From assembly GCA_030649955.1 (NCBI GenBank), contig JAUSFD010000010.1, positions 124,001-188,000 on the forward strand: a stretch of DNA of 64,000 nt, read 5' to 3'. Each line of letters opens with the position of its first letter. Position 1 is the stretch's first letter. The position numbers and the translations under genes are program-made. Below are positions 1 through 8,401 of this stretch, one piece after another. The DNA comes from Candidatus Peregrinibacteria bacterium (GTDB lineage Bacteria > Patescibacteriota > Gracilibacteria > Peribacterales > Peribacteraceae). The notes under the pieces were generated by a model. It searched no databases. It was not told the DNA's origin and saw only the letters and a list, made by a program, of their open reading frames with translations.

Positions 1-632
1 ATTTTCTCCACGATAAATCCCTCCTTGGTCAGACTCTCGGAGAGCTGCTCGAACGTATGGCAGTATCCGTGGAGATGGAGTTTCTTCATCATTTTCCACT
101 GATAGGGATAGTTCGCCAGATACTGCACATCTCGCGCTGGAACGTTCTCCCGAAATGGATCACCTCCGTAGGCTTGGAAGAGAGGATGGTGACAAGAAAA
201 GACATAGGTGCCTCCGCGTTTTAAGATTCGCCGTACTTCTCGGAAATGCGCGTCGATGTTCTTAAGGTAGTGCAGCATCATACTGCTCGTCACGATATCG
301 AATTCTCCTGTTTTAAGGCCTGTCTTGGCGGCAGTCCCATATTGGAAGGCAATTGGAGGATAGCTTTTACGCGCGATCCCCAGAAGTGTCTTCGAGAAAT
401 CGACTCCGACAACGCTCTTCGCTCCCCACTTGCGCAGTATATTTGTGAAAATTCCCGAGCCGCAGCCAATGTCTGCAACAGACTTCCCGCGAACAGATTT
501 GCGCAGCAACGCAGCCATGGCCGGTCGCTCGAGAACGCGATTCCATGAGCTCTCTGCTGGATCACGCATCATCGCATCGTAATGGGCTCCGAACGCGTCA
601 TATGTGGCCTGTACGGACTTGGTCCTTGCCAT
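1..632 (-). CDS. SAM-dependent methyltransferase (3' end beyond left edge)
   Basis: The reading frame starts at an ATG at 632 and stays open to the window edge, so the C-terminus is missing. The translation has a class I methyltransferase core: motif I VADIGCGSGIFTNIL, an acidic residue ending strand 2 (VVGVDFSKT), then FDIVTSSMMLHYL and a REVRRILKRGGTYVFSCHHP segment typical of UbiE/Methyltransf_11 enzymes. It presumably uses S-adenosylmethionine to methylate a small molecule or glycan intermediate. The substrate cannot be read from sequence. It is divergent from the PIG-L gene 35 bases away and lies beside glycosyltransferases, so a role in surface-glycan modification is a reasonable inference. 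Confidence 0.85.
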   Translation of the reverse strand, partial: MARTKSVQATYDAFGAHYDAMMRDPAESSWNRVLERPAMAALLRKSVRGKSVADIGCGSGIFTNILRKWGAKSVVGVDFSKTLLGIARKSYPPIAFQYGTAAKTGLKTGEFDIVTSSMMLHYLKNIDAHFREVRRILKRGGTYVFSCHHPLFQAYGGDPFRENVPARDVQYLANYPYQWKMMKKLHLHGYCHTFEQLSESLTKEGFIVEK

Positions 633-667
633 AAGTTTCGCTAGTATACGCCACTTCCTATCCCTAT

Positions 668-1273
668 ATGAAGAAACTGAGCTTCATCGGCGCACACTGT
701 GATGACGCGGAGATCTGGGCGGGCGGTACAATGCTCAAGCACCGCGACCAAGGAGAGGAGGTTTCGATCTTCCTTCCGGCCGATGCCGAGCGGGAAATGC
801 GGCATTTGGACGAGCAGAGAGCCTCCTGCGAGAAGGGCGGCTTCGCCTATTTCCTCTACGAAACGCGGAAGGATCTCATCGAGAAACTCACGGCCATCGC
901 GCCGGATATCCTCATCACCCATTGGGACGATGACACGCACCGAGATCATCGCAGGGTTTCACAAGATGTCATTGAGGCGGCCCAGCGCTGTATGCGAACA
1001 ACGGAGAAGCCGACGGAGATGTACTTCTGCACGACATATAATGGTCTTGGGCTCCACGGGGATTTCTCCCCCGATCACTACGTCAATATCGAGCCCTACA
1101 TCGACCGCAAGAACGAGCTGATCCGCTGCTTCGAGGGGAAGAGCCCTGAGCACTGGATTCGTTATGCAACGGTCCTCCACGAGCTCTACGGTTTCCGCTG
1201 TCGTTACAAGCAGGCGGAGGGATTCAAGCGCTTTGGTCTACTCGGCTACTACGGAGCTGGAAGCACGCTTTGA
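668..1273 (+). CDS. PIG-L/LmbE family N-deacetylase
   Basis: This 201-residue protein has the two metal-binding signatures of the PIG-L (LmbE-like) family: AHCDDAEI near residue 9 (the AHPDDxE motif, with Cys for Pro) and THWDDDTHRDHRRV around residues 83-96. Family members are Zn-dependent enzymes that remove acetyl groups from N-acetylglucosamine-type sugars or related amides. The length is normal and there is no signal peptide, so it should act in the cytoplasm. It faces the glycan cluster at 1.3-6.9 kb, which suggests de-N-acetylation of a sugar precursor. The exact substrate is not visible. Confidence 0.88.
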   Translation: MKKLSFIGAHCDDAEIWAGGTMLKHRDQGEEVSIFLPADAEREMRHLDEQRASCEKGGFAYFLYETRKDLIEKLTAIAPDILITHWDDDTHRDHRRVSQDVIEAAQRCMRTTEKPTEMYFCTTYNGLGLHGDFSPDHYVNIEPYIDRKNELIRCFEGKSPEHWIRYATVLHELYGFRCRYKQAEGFKRFGLLGYYGAGSTL

Positions 1274-1275
1274 CC

Positions 1276-2220
1276 TTACTTGAGCAGCGGATGCTGGTAG
1301 CAGCACCGGTCGCAGAGTTTCTTATCCAAGCCGCATTCGGAGTGCGTCTCCTGCTCGATGACCGTGAGGAATCGCCGTCTGGTCGTTCCTTCGATGATGG
1401 AACGCATGCTCTCCTGATGCAGATTGCCCATAATTTCGCTGCGGCAGACGTACACGTCGCCATTCGAGTCGATTTCCAGCTCCTTCTCCACATGATCGCA
1501 GTCGTGGGGCTGAAGAACGTAGGAGCCGGGAGACATGAATCTCGCCAGCTCTTCTACGGGCAAATTGGGACTGACGGTGAATCCTGCGCTGCGGATTTCC
1601 TCGATTGTTTGCCGGAAACGGTCGAGCGGCATCGGTGCGTGCAGACCAGGAAGGAAATCGAGGTAGAAAATGACGGGAATGCCCTTCTCTTTGCTCAACG
1701 CCATGATTGAGGAGATTTGATCAAGATTCGTTGCTGTGATGACGAAGACCATGCGCACTTCTTCCAGCGCCCCCTCGCCCTCTCTCAAGAGATCCAGACC
1801 CGTCATGGCTTTGTCGAACGCCCCCCTGAGTCCCACGATCTGGTCATGGACTTCTCCGACGCCGTGGATCGAAACGGAGACATCGCGCACATGCGCCTGC
1901 ACGTCGGCCGCGTTCCTCTTGAGTGTCGTGCCATTCGTGATGAGTTTCAGGTCGAAACCCATACTGTGGGCGAGAGCGATGATCTCCCGAAATTGCGGAT
2001 GCAAACTGGCTTCTCCCTGACCGGAGAATTTTATGCGCCGCACCACGCCCTGTACGTCCTCGAAGAGGCGCGTGAGGAGCGGAAGATCCAGTACCGTTTT
2101 CGGTATGAGCCGCAACCCCTCATTGATCACACGCCCCTCGGCTCCGTAATACGGGCAGAAAGAGCAACGTTCATTGCAATCGTTGATGAGATCGACCTTG
2201 AGAGAAGTAGGAGTATTCAT
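1276..2220 (-). CDS. Radical SAM protein
   Basis: The 314-residue protein begins with the 4Fe-4S cluster motif CNERCSFC near residue 14 (CxxxCxxC) followed by a typical radical SAM barrel (KFSGQGEASLHP, LKLITNGTTL). A C-terminal cysteine cluster (VCRSEIMG, then CGLDKKLCDRCC) resembles a SPASM/Twitch auxiliary-cluster region. It should cleave SAM to generate a 5'-deoxyadenosyl radical. SPASM members modify peptides or sugars, but the substrate is unknown here. Its ATG overlaps the stop of the phosphatase gene by four bases (ATGA at 2217-2220), so the two are translationally coupled in the glycan operon. Confidence 0.88.
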   Translation of the reverse strand: MNTPTSLKVDLINDCNERCSFCPYYGAEGRVINEGLRLIPKTVLDLPLLTRLFEDVQGVVRRIKFSGQGEASLHPQFREIIALAHSMGFDLKLITNGTTLKRNAADVQAHVRDVSVSIHGVGEVHDQIVGLRGAFDKAMTGLDLLREGEGALEEVRMVFVITATNLDQISSIMALSKEKGIPVIFYLDFLPGLHAPMPLDRFRQTIEEIRSAGFTVSPNLPVEELARFMSPGSYVLQPHDCDHVEKELEIDSNGDVYVCRSEIMGNLHQESMRSIIEGTTRRRFLTVIEQETHSECGLDKKLCDRCCYQHPLLK

Positions 2221-2798
2221 GGGAAAAGGGAGAAGATGCGCTGAAGTGAAAAGCTATCGGCAATGGAATCCATTTCCGCGATGTCGCCCTGCTGCAATGA
2301 TGGAATCTTCCCTCGTTGCTCGTCTTCAAGTTCTTCGAGGAAGATACGGATCGCTCCTCCATGGGAGATTACGCCGATGCGCGTGTCGGGAGGCAAGTTT
2401 TTCGCAGCTAAGGCTGCAAAGAACTCGCGCATTCGAGCAAGTACGGCTTCCCGTGTTTCCCCCTCTTCTGGAGTGCGTTCTGTGCGTGCCTGCGCAGCTT
2501 GCCACTCGGGATCGGTATAGGAACGCCCTTCGAAGATGCCCTGCGCACGCTCGCGCAGAAGACTGCTCACGGAGTGCGTCGTTCCCTTCAGGATCGTCAA
2601 CATCGCCTCCGCCGTCTGCACCGCGCGTGGCAGATCGCTGCTCCAGAGCTCATCGAGCCCCTCTTTTTGGAAGAACTGAGCGATCTGGACGCTCTGAGAA
2701 CGCCCCTTGTCGGTCAGGACGGATGCATCCGTCCATCCTTGCACGCGCCCCTCGCGGTTATACGTGCTCTCGCCGTGTCTAAAGAGAAATGTTTTCAT
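2217..2798 (-). CDS. Histidine phosphatase superfamily protein
   Basis: I start this gene at the ATG at 2798, because the RHG motif (FLFRHGEST) should lie within a few residues of the N-terminus; a longer in-frame start would run far into the upstream glycosyltransferase gene. An ATG at 2810 is also possible. The roughly 193-residue product has the catalytic RHGE, an LWSSDLPRAVQTAEAM segment and the second catalytic histidine in GVISHGGAIRIF, as in phosphoglycerate-mutase-like phosphatases. It probably dephosphorylates a small phosphorylated metabolite. It overlaps the 3' end of the glycosyltransferase by 20 bases and is coupled to the radical SAM gene, indicating one operon. Confidence 0.86.
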   Translation of the reverse strand: MKTFLFRHGESTYNREGRVQGWTDASVLTDKGRSQSVQIAQFFQKEGLDELWSSDLPRAVQTAEAMLTILKGTTHSVSSLLRERAQGIFEGRSYTDPEWQAAQARTERTPEEGETREAVLARMREFFAALAAKNLPPDTRIGVISHGGAIRIFLEELEDEQRGKIPSLQQGDIAEMDSIADSFSLQRIFSLFP

Positions 2799-4044
2799 GG
2801 AGTTTGGCATTGATAGCATCGACCATCTGCGCGAGCACCCGATCCCAGGAGAAATTTCTTCCATGGTAGATGCCGTTACGACTGAGCGCTTCGTAGAGTT
2901 CCTTGTTGTGAACCAGTAGTTCGAACATATCCGCAAGCCCCGTGGGGCTGCGCGGAGCGAACATCGCCGTCTCATGATGCGTCATGAATTCCTTGAATGA
3001 CGGCACATCATCAAACACAATCGTGGGCATCCCGGTTGCCATCGATTCGAGCGCGGACTTACCGAATGTTTCAAAAACGGATGGCACAATCGACACGTCC
3101 GATGCCAACATAAGGTCATTAAGTTCTTGGTGATCTTTGGGACCGGTGAATTCGAACGTGTCCATGAGGCCACGCTTGCGGATTTCCTCCAGAAAAGTCT
3201 GGCAGTACTCATTGTAGTGGGAGGAGTAACTCTCGCCGTTCACTCCTGCGATGACGATCTTGATCGGAAGCTTGCGCTTGCGGCACTCCTCAGCGAAGGG
3301 AACCAAGATGTGCTGACCCTTCTGCGGGCGCACCATGTTCGCCGAAAGAATCCGCACTGGTCGGTCTTGGGGCAAAGTGCGCTCACGAGGCAGGAGCACA
3401 TCTTGCGGATAGCCGCGATGGGTCGTGACAATCTTCGAGGGGGCAACTCCGTAGCTCTCTCGCAACGTATTCGCGTGGTCGTGCGATGGAGCCTGAATGA
3501 TTCCTACCTGCCTGAAGACTTCCCGCTCCAGATCGATGAAGTTCTCAGCAACGGGCATGTACCTCCGGTATTCTTCACCGAGCATCATGGGGAAGACGGT
3601 CGTTCGTTTCTGAGGCACGATATCACCGAGCACGAGACCAATGGCATGGGAGGTATGGAGGATTTGGACACCCACGTAGTCGCGCAGTTTGCCATCTGCA
3701 AAGTAGCTTGCCTCGGCAAAGGAGATTGCTGCCCTATTGAGGAACTTGAGACCTTTCGGATCATCCTTGTACGTCGGGAGCGCGAGCGTGGGTGGCGCGT
3801 AGCGAATGACCTGCATGCCGGAAAAATCTTCTTGTCCTGCATGCTCCATTTTGCCTTTCGATACCGCATCGCCCGAATAACAGTTCGTGGTATAGATGTC
3901 GGCTTGAACACCGCGCTGCGCGAGGAAGCGGAGATAGTTTCGCAGGAATGTCGTCGCCCCGTCGCTATCTTGAGGATACGTCGGGTCTTTGCCAGTGATC
4001 ACAGCGATCTTTTCAGAAGAATTGTTCATAGGACTGGAAGACAT
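2779..4044 (-). CDS. Glycosyltransferase family 4 protein
   Basis: The product is a GT-B glycosyltransferase of about 421 residues. The GT4 nucleotide-sugar site is visible near the C-terminus (SVFETFGKSALESMATGMP, the E-x7-E region), preceded by RILSANMVRPQKGQHILV. The start is uncertain: ATG codons at 4044 and 4029 are both plausible and neither has a clear Shine-Dalgarno. A still longer frame would run through the next gene. It overlaps the end of the upstream GT4 gene by 17-32 bases. It probably adds a sugar to a lipid-linked or surface glycan. Donor and acceptor cannot be assigned. Confidence 0.87.
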   Translation of the reverse strand: MSSSPMNNSSEKIAVITGKDPTYPQDSDGATTFLRNYLRFLAQRGVQADIYTTNCYSGDAVSKGKMEHAGQEDFSGMQVIRYAPPTLALPTYKDDPKGLKFLNRAAISFAEASYFADGKLRDYVGVQILHTSHAIGLVLGDIVPQKRTTVFPMMLGEEYRRYMPVAENFIDLEREVFRQVGIIQAPSHDHANTLRESYGVAPSKIVTTHRGYPQDVLLPRERTLPQDRPVRILSANMVRPQKGQHILVPFAEECRKRKLPIKIVIAGVNGESYSSHYNEYCQTFLEEIRKRGLMDTFEFTGPKDHQELNDLMLASDVSIVPSVFETFGKSALESMATGMPTIVFDDVPSFKEFMTHHETAMFAPRSPTGLADMFELLVHNKELYEALSRNGIYHGRNFSWDRVLAQMVDAINAKLHENISL

Positions 4045-5212
4045 GAGGCCAATCGAATTGCTTCTCCGCCCGCTCCCGTCCGCCTTGCCCCAGACGTTGC
4101 CGTAGCAAGGGATCTTGCGCCAATTGTACAAGCCGCAGTGCCGCTGCTGCCGCATCCTTATCGTTCACTAGAAAACCTGCTTGCCCCTCTTCGATCGCCT
4201 CGGGAATGCCGCCGACACTGGTGGCGACGATAGGCAATCCAGCGGCCTGCGCTTCCATGAGAGAGCGGCCCATGTGTTCGGTAGTCTCGAAGCTCCCGCC
4301 CTCCTCCTGCTGCATGACGACGGTCGACATTTGGAAATACACGTCCGCAGCCGCGTAGTACTTGTGGATCTCCGAGACGGGCACCGATTTCTTCAAGATC
4401 ACTTTTCCCTGCAAGCCCAAGTCCCGAATAGAGGCACGCACCTCATCTTCTAATGGACCGCCGCCGATGAGGAGGAAATAGAGCGGCTCCTTGGTCTGCG
4501 ATACCGCCTGTGCCATCGCGTCGAGGCAGTAGGAAATTCCTTTGACGGGAATGAAACGAGAGACGGAAAGGAGAAGAACAGCATCGGCTGGCACAGGGAT
4601 CTCGAGTTCTTCTCGAAGAGCAGCCTTCTGCTCAGCACTAGTGGGAAGAAAACGCTTCGCATCTACTCCACCGATGTAGCTTTTCATGAGTTCGTCCTCT
4701 ACGCCGAGTGCTCGGAAAGTCTCTCGGACATACTGCGTTGTGATCATTAGATGGTCGAGATTGTCGTTGAGCGCAGAGACAACATACCGCTGCCGCTCTT
4801 CGAGAGTCTCCCCCTTCCCACGGATTTTGGACTGACGGATATCCGTCCCTCCTGACCGCATGATCATCTGGAGAGAGTCGTGGGTTTTGCGGAGCGTCTC
4901 GAAAATCCGCACCCAGTAGAGGCTATTGAAAAAGATCGTATCTGTCGGATTCTTCTGGAGCCACTCATCGAGATGCTTGGCATCAAAAATGGAGTCGTAA
5001 GGCAGAACGTGCTCCACACCTTCGCAGACCTGTAGATCCTTCTGGGGTGCGACTGCGATGCTGTCCGGCGTCTCTTCGGGCAGGAAGGAGAGCGCTTGAA
5101 GGCGATAATCCTCCCGCCGTCCCTGGAAGTATTTCAGAAACTCATAGGCATGCGTTTCCATACCTCCGATATGGGGTGGGAATTTATCGGAGACGAGGAG
5201 AATGGACTTCAT
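4013..5212 (-). CDS. Glycosyltransferase family 4 protein
   Basis: This 399-residue GT-B enzyme starts with MKSILLVSDKFPPHIGGMETH, the classic N-terminal glycine-rich acceptor-side loop of GT4 proteins. The C-terminal Rossmann half shows LLSVSRFIPVKGISYCLDAM, a GGGPLE loop, and EAQAAGLPIVATSVGGIPE. Length is standard for the family and there is no membrane segment. The 76-base gap upstream separates it from the nucleotide-sugar dehydrogenase, which could supply a uronic-acid donor. It lies in the same direction as the second GT4, the phosphatase and the radical SAM gene, so all are probably expressed together. Confidence 0.9.
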   Translation of the reverse strand: MKSILLVSDKFPPHIGGMETHAYEFLKYFQGRREDYRLQALSFLPEETPDSIAVAPQKDLQVCEGVEHVLPYDSIFDAKHLDEWLQKNPTDTIFFNSLYWVRIFETLRKTHDSLQMIMRSGGTDIRQSKIRGKGETLEERQRYVVSALNDNLDHLMITTQYVRETFRALGVEDELMKSYIGGVDAKRFLPTSAEQKAALREELEIPVPADAVLLLSVSRFIPVKGISYCLDAMAQAVSQTKEPLYFLLIGGGPLEDEVRASIRDLGLQGKVILKKSVPVSEIHKYYAAADVYFQMSTVVMQQEEGGSFETTEHMGRSLMEAQAAGLPIVATSVGGIPEAIEEGQAGFLVNDKDAAAAALRLVQLAQDPLLRQRLGQGGRERAEKQFDWPHVFQSYEQFF

Positions 5213-5288
5213 GCTTGTGTGGCCGAAAGTAGCATATGATCCATAAAAAACGAGGATATGTCAATATTTCTTTGTGGGCCGGGTCTCC

Positions 5289-6869
5289 TCAGAGAGAGGC
5301 GTATTTTCTTCCTGCAGACTCAACTCTTCTCTTATCGAGAACAGATTTGAGATCATAAACGAGACCGTCCGCCGTGGTTGCTGAGAGAACCTGCTCTATG
5401 GGGAGAGAACGGTAGCTCCGGTGCGGTACGAGAAGTGCCACTCCATGATAGGTATTGGCAAGCAGCGAACCGGGGATCAGCCCCTGCACGCTCATTTCTT
5501 CAGGAGAGATATGGGGATCGTGAACCGAGACAGACGCGCCCGTCTCTTGAAGCTTCTTTGCCACTGACATTGCTTTGCTGTTGCGAATATCGGGGACATC
5601 CTCCTTGAAGGTGAGCCCGAGAACCAAGAGCTTCGCTTTATCAGCCGAAACAGGCAATGCATCCGTGATCTGTTTTGCGACATATCCGCTCATGCTGTCA
5701 TTGAGCGTCCGTGCGGCGGAGATGAGGTCCGTATGTGTGCCGAGTTGCGCCGCCTTCTCGATGAGATAGTAGGGATCGACTCCGATGCAGTGCCCGCCGA
5801 CGAGACCCGGCGTGAATCGAAGAAAATTCCACTTCGTTCCGGCCGCATCGAGTACATCGCGGATGGAAATGCCGACTTGGTGGCACAGGGTCGCGATCTC
5901 GTTCATGAAGGCGATATTCACATCGCGCTGGGCGTTCTCTACGGCCTTCGCCATCTCAGCCACTTTGATACTTGGGGCCTTGTGAATGCCAGCGGTCACA
6001 ACCGACCCATAGACGATGCTGAGCGTTTCGAGTGTCTCCCGATCCTGACCGGCCACGATCTTCACGATCCTGTCGATGGTTCTCTCTTTGTCGCCGGGAT
6101 TGATACGCTCCGGTGAGTAGCCGACTTTGAAATCCATTCCGCATTTCATACCAGAGGACTTTTCCAGGATTGGGACGCAGATTTCCTCAGTCACACCTGG
6201 ATATACCGTCGATTCGTAAACGACAATCGCGCCTTGTTTGAGATTTCTCCCGACAGTGTGCGTTGCTGATTCCAGCAACGAGAGGTCCGGCTTATTCTTC
6301 TCATCGACGGGAGTTGGAAGGGCGAGGATCACGATGTCCGCCTCCTGCAGGGTCTTCGGATCATCGCTGAAGATGATAGGAGCTTCCTTGAGTTGAGCAG
6401 GAGTCAGTTCTCCCGTGCGGTCGATCCCACTTTTCAGTTCAGAGATGCGCTTGCTACTGATGTCATACCCGTATGTTTTGTATCCCCTTCGTGCAAAGGC
6501 ATGCACGAGAGGGAGCCCGACGTACCCGAGGCCAGTGACAGCGATGATACGTTCTCGTACAGCATCCATCTCTGTATTGAGGGATGTATGTACTTCTTCA
6601 GAGAATCGTCGGAAAATTTCCAGTCTTCTACCTGTGCTGGAATCAGCCAGTGGAGCGCTGTCTGTGATGGCAGATTGTGGTTGTCTATCAAAGAGTTCCT
6701 GCGTGAGGATATCGCGTACCTCTACTTCGCACTCCCGGCACACATCGCGGATCTTCCAATGGATTTTCTCGATAGTCGTCTCATCAAGAAGTCCTTCAGC
6801 GTCGAGTAACATAGCAGACCCGACCAGCGAAGAGATGCGTTGCTCGGCTTCAGTGGGGTTTGTGAGCAT
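5289..6869 (-). CDS. Nucleotide-sugar 6-dehydrogenase with N-terminal extension
   Basis: From about residue 105 this 526-residue protein is a UDP-sugar dehydrogenase of the UDP-GlcNAc/ManNAc type: Rossmann motif AVTGLGYVGLPLVHAFA, an NADP/NAD-binding half, the catalytic loop GLVGGHCIGVDPYYL with the nucleophilic Cys, and the C-terminal UDP-binding domain (GLTFKEDVPDIRNSKA). It oxidises the sugar C6 alcohol to a carboxylate in two NAD-dependent steps, feeding surface polysaccharide synthesis. The first ~100 residues (MLTNPTEAEQRISS onward) are a helical, charged extension not seen in ordinary 420-430-residue family members. A canonical promoter lies 30 bases upstream. Confidence 0.92.
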   Translation of the reverse strand: MLTNPTEAEQRISSLVGSAMLLDAEGLLDETTIEKIHWKIRDVCRECEVEVRDILTQELFDRQPQSAITDSAPLADSSTGRRLEIFRRFSEEVHTSLNTEMDAVRERIIAVTGLGYVGLPLVHAFARRGYKTYGYDISSKRISELKSGIDRTGELTPAQLKEAPIIFSDDPKTLQEADIVILALPTPVDEKNKPDLSLLESATHTVGRNLKQGAIVVYESTVYPGVTEEICVPILEKSSGMKCGMDFKVGYSPERINPGDKERTIDRIVKIVAGQDRETLETLSIVYGSVVTAGIHKAPSIKVAEMAKAVENAQRDVNIAFMNEIATLCHQVGISIRDVLDAAGTKWNFLRFTPGLVGGHCIGVDPYYLIEKAAQLGTHTDLISAARTLNDSMSGYVAKQITDALPVSADKAKLLVLGLTFKEDVPDIRNSKAMSVAKKLQETGASVSVHDPHISPEEMSVQGLIPGSLLANTYHGVALLVPHRSYRSLPIEQVLSATTADGLVYDLKSVLDKRRVESAGRKYASL

Positions 6870-6899
6870 GCTCGCAATTGAGTAGATTTAAAGTTTCGT

Positions 6900-6928
6900 A
6901 TTATCATTCCTATACTCCGTTTGGTCAA
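6900..6928 (-). promoter_or_regulatory. Promoter of nucleotide-sugar dehydrogenase
   Basis: On the minus strand TTGACC (6928-6923) and GATAAT (6905-6900) are separated by exactly 17 bases. The predicted start of transcription gives a leader of about 24 bases before the ATG at 6869. Confidence 0.7.
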
Positions 6929-6937
6929 GGTCGGCTG

Positions 6938-6972
6938 CCTCATGTCGCAGTAGCCATCTTCTGTGCAATGGA
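6938..6972 (-). repeat. Dispersed hairpin repeat R1
   Basis: Minus strand: left arm TCCATTGCACAG, a 10-base loop AAGATGGCTA, right arm CTGCGACATGAGG. The same arm words with a 10-base loop recur at 14583-14617 and 19614-19647. The copy lies just upstream of the dehydrogenase promoter. Confidence 0.6.
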
Positions 6973-7026
6973 CTGTGGGCACCCTAATTCCCCGTCTACT
7001 CAAAAGAATAGACGGTGGAAGGGGCC

Positions 7027-8329
7027 GGTGGTCCTCTGACTGGCTGCGGAAATATTGATCGTTTATCGTATGTTACAGGGAGATTTTTTCTGGGAAGAGA
7101 ATACCGAGCTGCGTCATGATCTCGCCCCAGTTGTGGATAGCTGACGTCCACTTCCGAGCGATATCATGCTGCGCGAGCCACAGGAGCTTCAGCAAAGCGT
7201 CATCGTGCGGGAAGACCTGACTTGTCTTCGTGACTTTCCTGAACTGCCGGTTGAGGTTCTCAATGGCATTATTCGTGTAAATGATACGGCGCAGCTGCTC
7301 GGGATACCCGAAAAATGTCACGAGTTCAGGCCACTTCATCTCCCAGCTTTTTAGGTAGAGGGAGTACTGCGGCCAAGCTTTCTTCACTTCTTGAAGCGCC
7401 TGCAAACCAGCCTCCTCGGTCGGAGCGGTATAGATCTTTCTGAGATCTTCGCAGAATTGTTTCTTGTGACGGTGCGGGACGTACTTCATGGTGTGCCGGA
7501 TCTGATGCACGATGCATTGCTGGATCGTCACCTCGGGGAAGATGGCATTGATCGCATCCGAGAACCCCTTGAGACCGTCGATGCAAGAGATGAGAATCTC
7601 TTCGACGCCGCGATTCTTGATCTCATTCAGGATCTGCATCCAGAACTTTGCGCCCTCTGCTGCGCCAACCCAGATACCAAGCACTTCTTTATGCCCATCG
7701 TCATTCACGCCAAGGATGATGTACGCGCATTTGTTTACAATCTTCCCGGCATCACGCACCTTGAAGTGCACGCCGTCCAGATAGACGATTGGATACATAC
7801 GAGACAAAGGACGCACCTGCCATTCTTTGACGAGCGGAAAGACCTTGTCTGTGATCGATGAGACGGCCTCGGGTGCAAGCGGGATGCGGTAAATATCCTG
7901 CATGTAGCCTTGGATATCACGGGTTGTCATTCCTTTGGCATAGAGAGCGACGACCTTCTCTTCCATCACATCGTCGATTGTTTCGTACTTTCGGATGGTG
8001 AGAGGCTGGAGGCCGGTTTGCTGGTGCTCCACACCAGTAGTCACATCAGGGATAACTGTCCTCAGATTCTTGGGAGGACGGCCACGGCGCGGGGGAGGTG
8101 GGAGAGCGGGGGTTTCAAAGCCTGTTTGCTCGATCTGGAATTTCGCCCTCTCCGACTCGAAGACGGATTGGACGGCTGGGGTAATGAGTTCCTTCAGAAA
8201 GAGGCTCAAGTCGCCGACCGTTTTGAGACCTTTGAGCTTGCTATGAAGATTCTGTTGAGTAACGAGAGAAGTAGACATGGAAAAAGATGGAAAGAAATAG
8301 GGATGCAGCCAGTGCTGTGAAGGACCATC
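7027..8329 (-). mobile_element. IS256-family insertion sequence
   Basis: The element is defined by the transposase at 7073-8278. Candidate imperfect terminal inverted repeats share the words TGGTCCT (7029-7035 and the complement of 8321-8327) and CTGGCTGC (7040-7047 and the complement of 8305-8312), with a 4-base length difference between the two words. No convincing target-site duplication is visible, so the exact ends are uncertain. Confidence 0.55.
7073..8278 (-). CDS. IS256-family (Mutator-type) transposase
   Basis: The 401-residue protein matches the Mutator/IS256 transposase plan: an N-terminal targeting region with a basic linker (PPPPRRGRPPKN), the first catalytic Asp in YPIVYLDGVHFKVRD, the second in LISCIDGLKGFSDAI, the hallmark C2H-like QQCIVHQIRHTMKYV, and the Glu in YTNNAIENLNRQFRK. 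All DDE residues appear intact and the reading frame is uninterrupted, so the enzyme may be active. It should catalyse cut-and-paste or copy-out transposition of the element. It separates the glycan cluster from the kinase region. Confidence 0.93.
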   Translation of the reverse strand: MSTSLVTQQNLHSKLKGLKTVGDLSLFLKELITPAVQSVFESERAKFQIEQTGFETPALPPPPRRGRPPKNLRTVIPDVTTGVEHQQTGLQPLTIRKYETIDDVMEEKVVALYAKGMTTRDIQGYMQDIYRIPLAPEAVSSITDKVFPLVKEWQVRPLSRMYPIVYLDGVHFKVRDAGKIVNKCAYIILGVNDDGHKEVLGIWVGAAEGAKFWMQILNEIKNRGVEEILISCIDGLKGFSDAINAIFPEVTIQQCIVHQIRHTMKYVPHRHKKQFCEDLRKIYTAPTEEAGLQALQEVKKAWPQYSLYLKSWEMKWPELVTFFGYPEQLRRIIYTNNAIENLNRQFRKVTKTSQVFPHDDALLKLLWLAQHDIARKWTSAIHNWGEIMTQLGILFPEKISL

Positions 8330-8401
8330 GTTTTCTGCGCCGCAGATCTGCGAAAACAGCCTCCAAGAAAATGGAGGAGGAAATCCTACTGGAGCCCCCC
8401 G

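Noticed and set aside
3127-4233. A 368-codon plus-strand frame
   Set aside because: It is antisense to two overlapping glycosyltransferase genes with clear family motifs.
7010-8345. Target-site duplication of the IS256 element
   Set aside because: No matching 8-9-base direct repeats could be found around the candidate inverted repeats.
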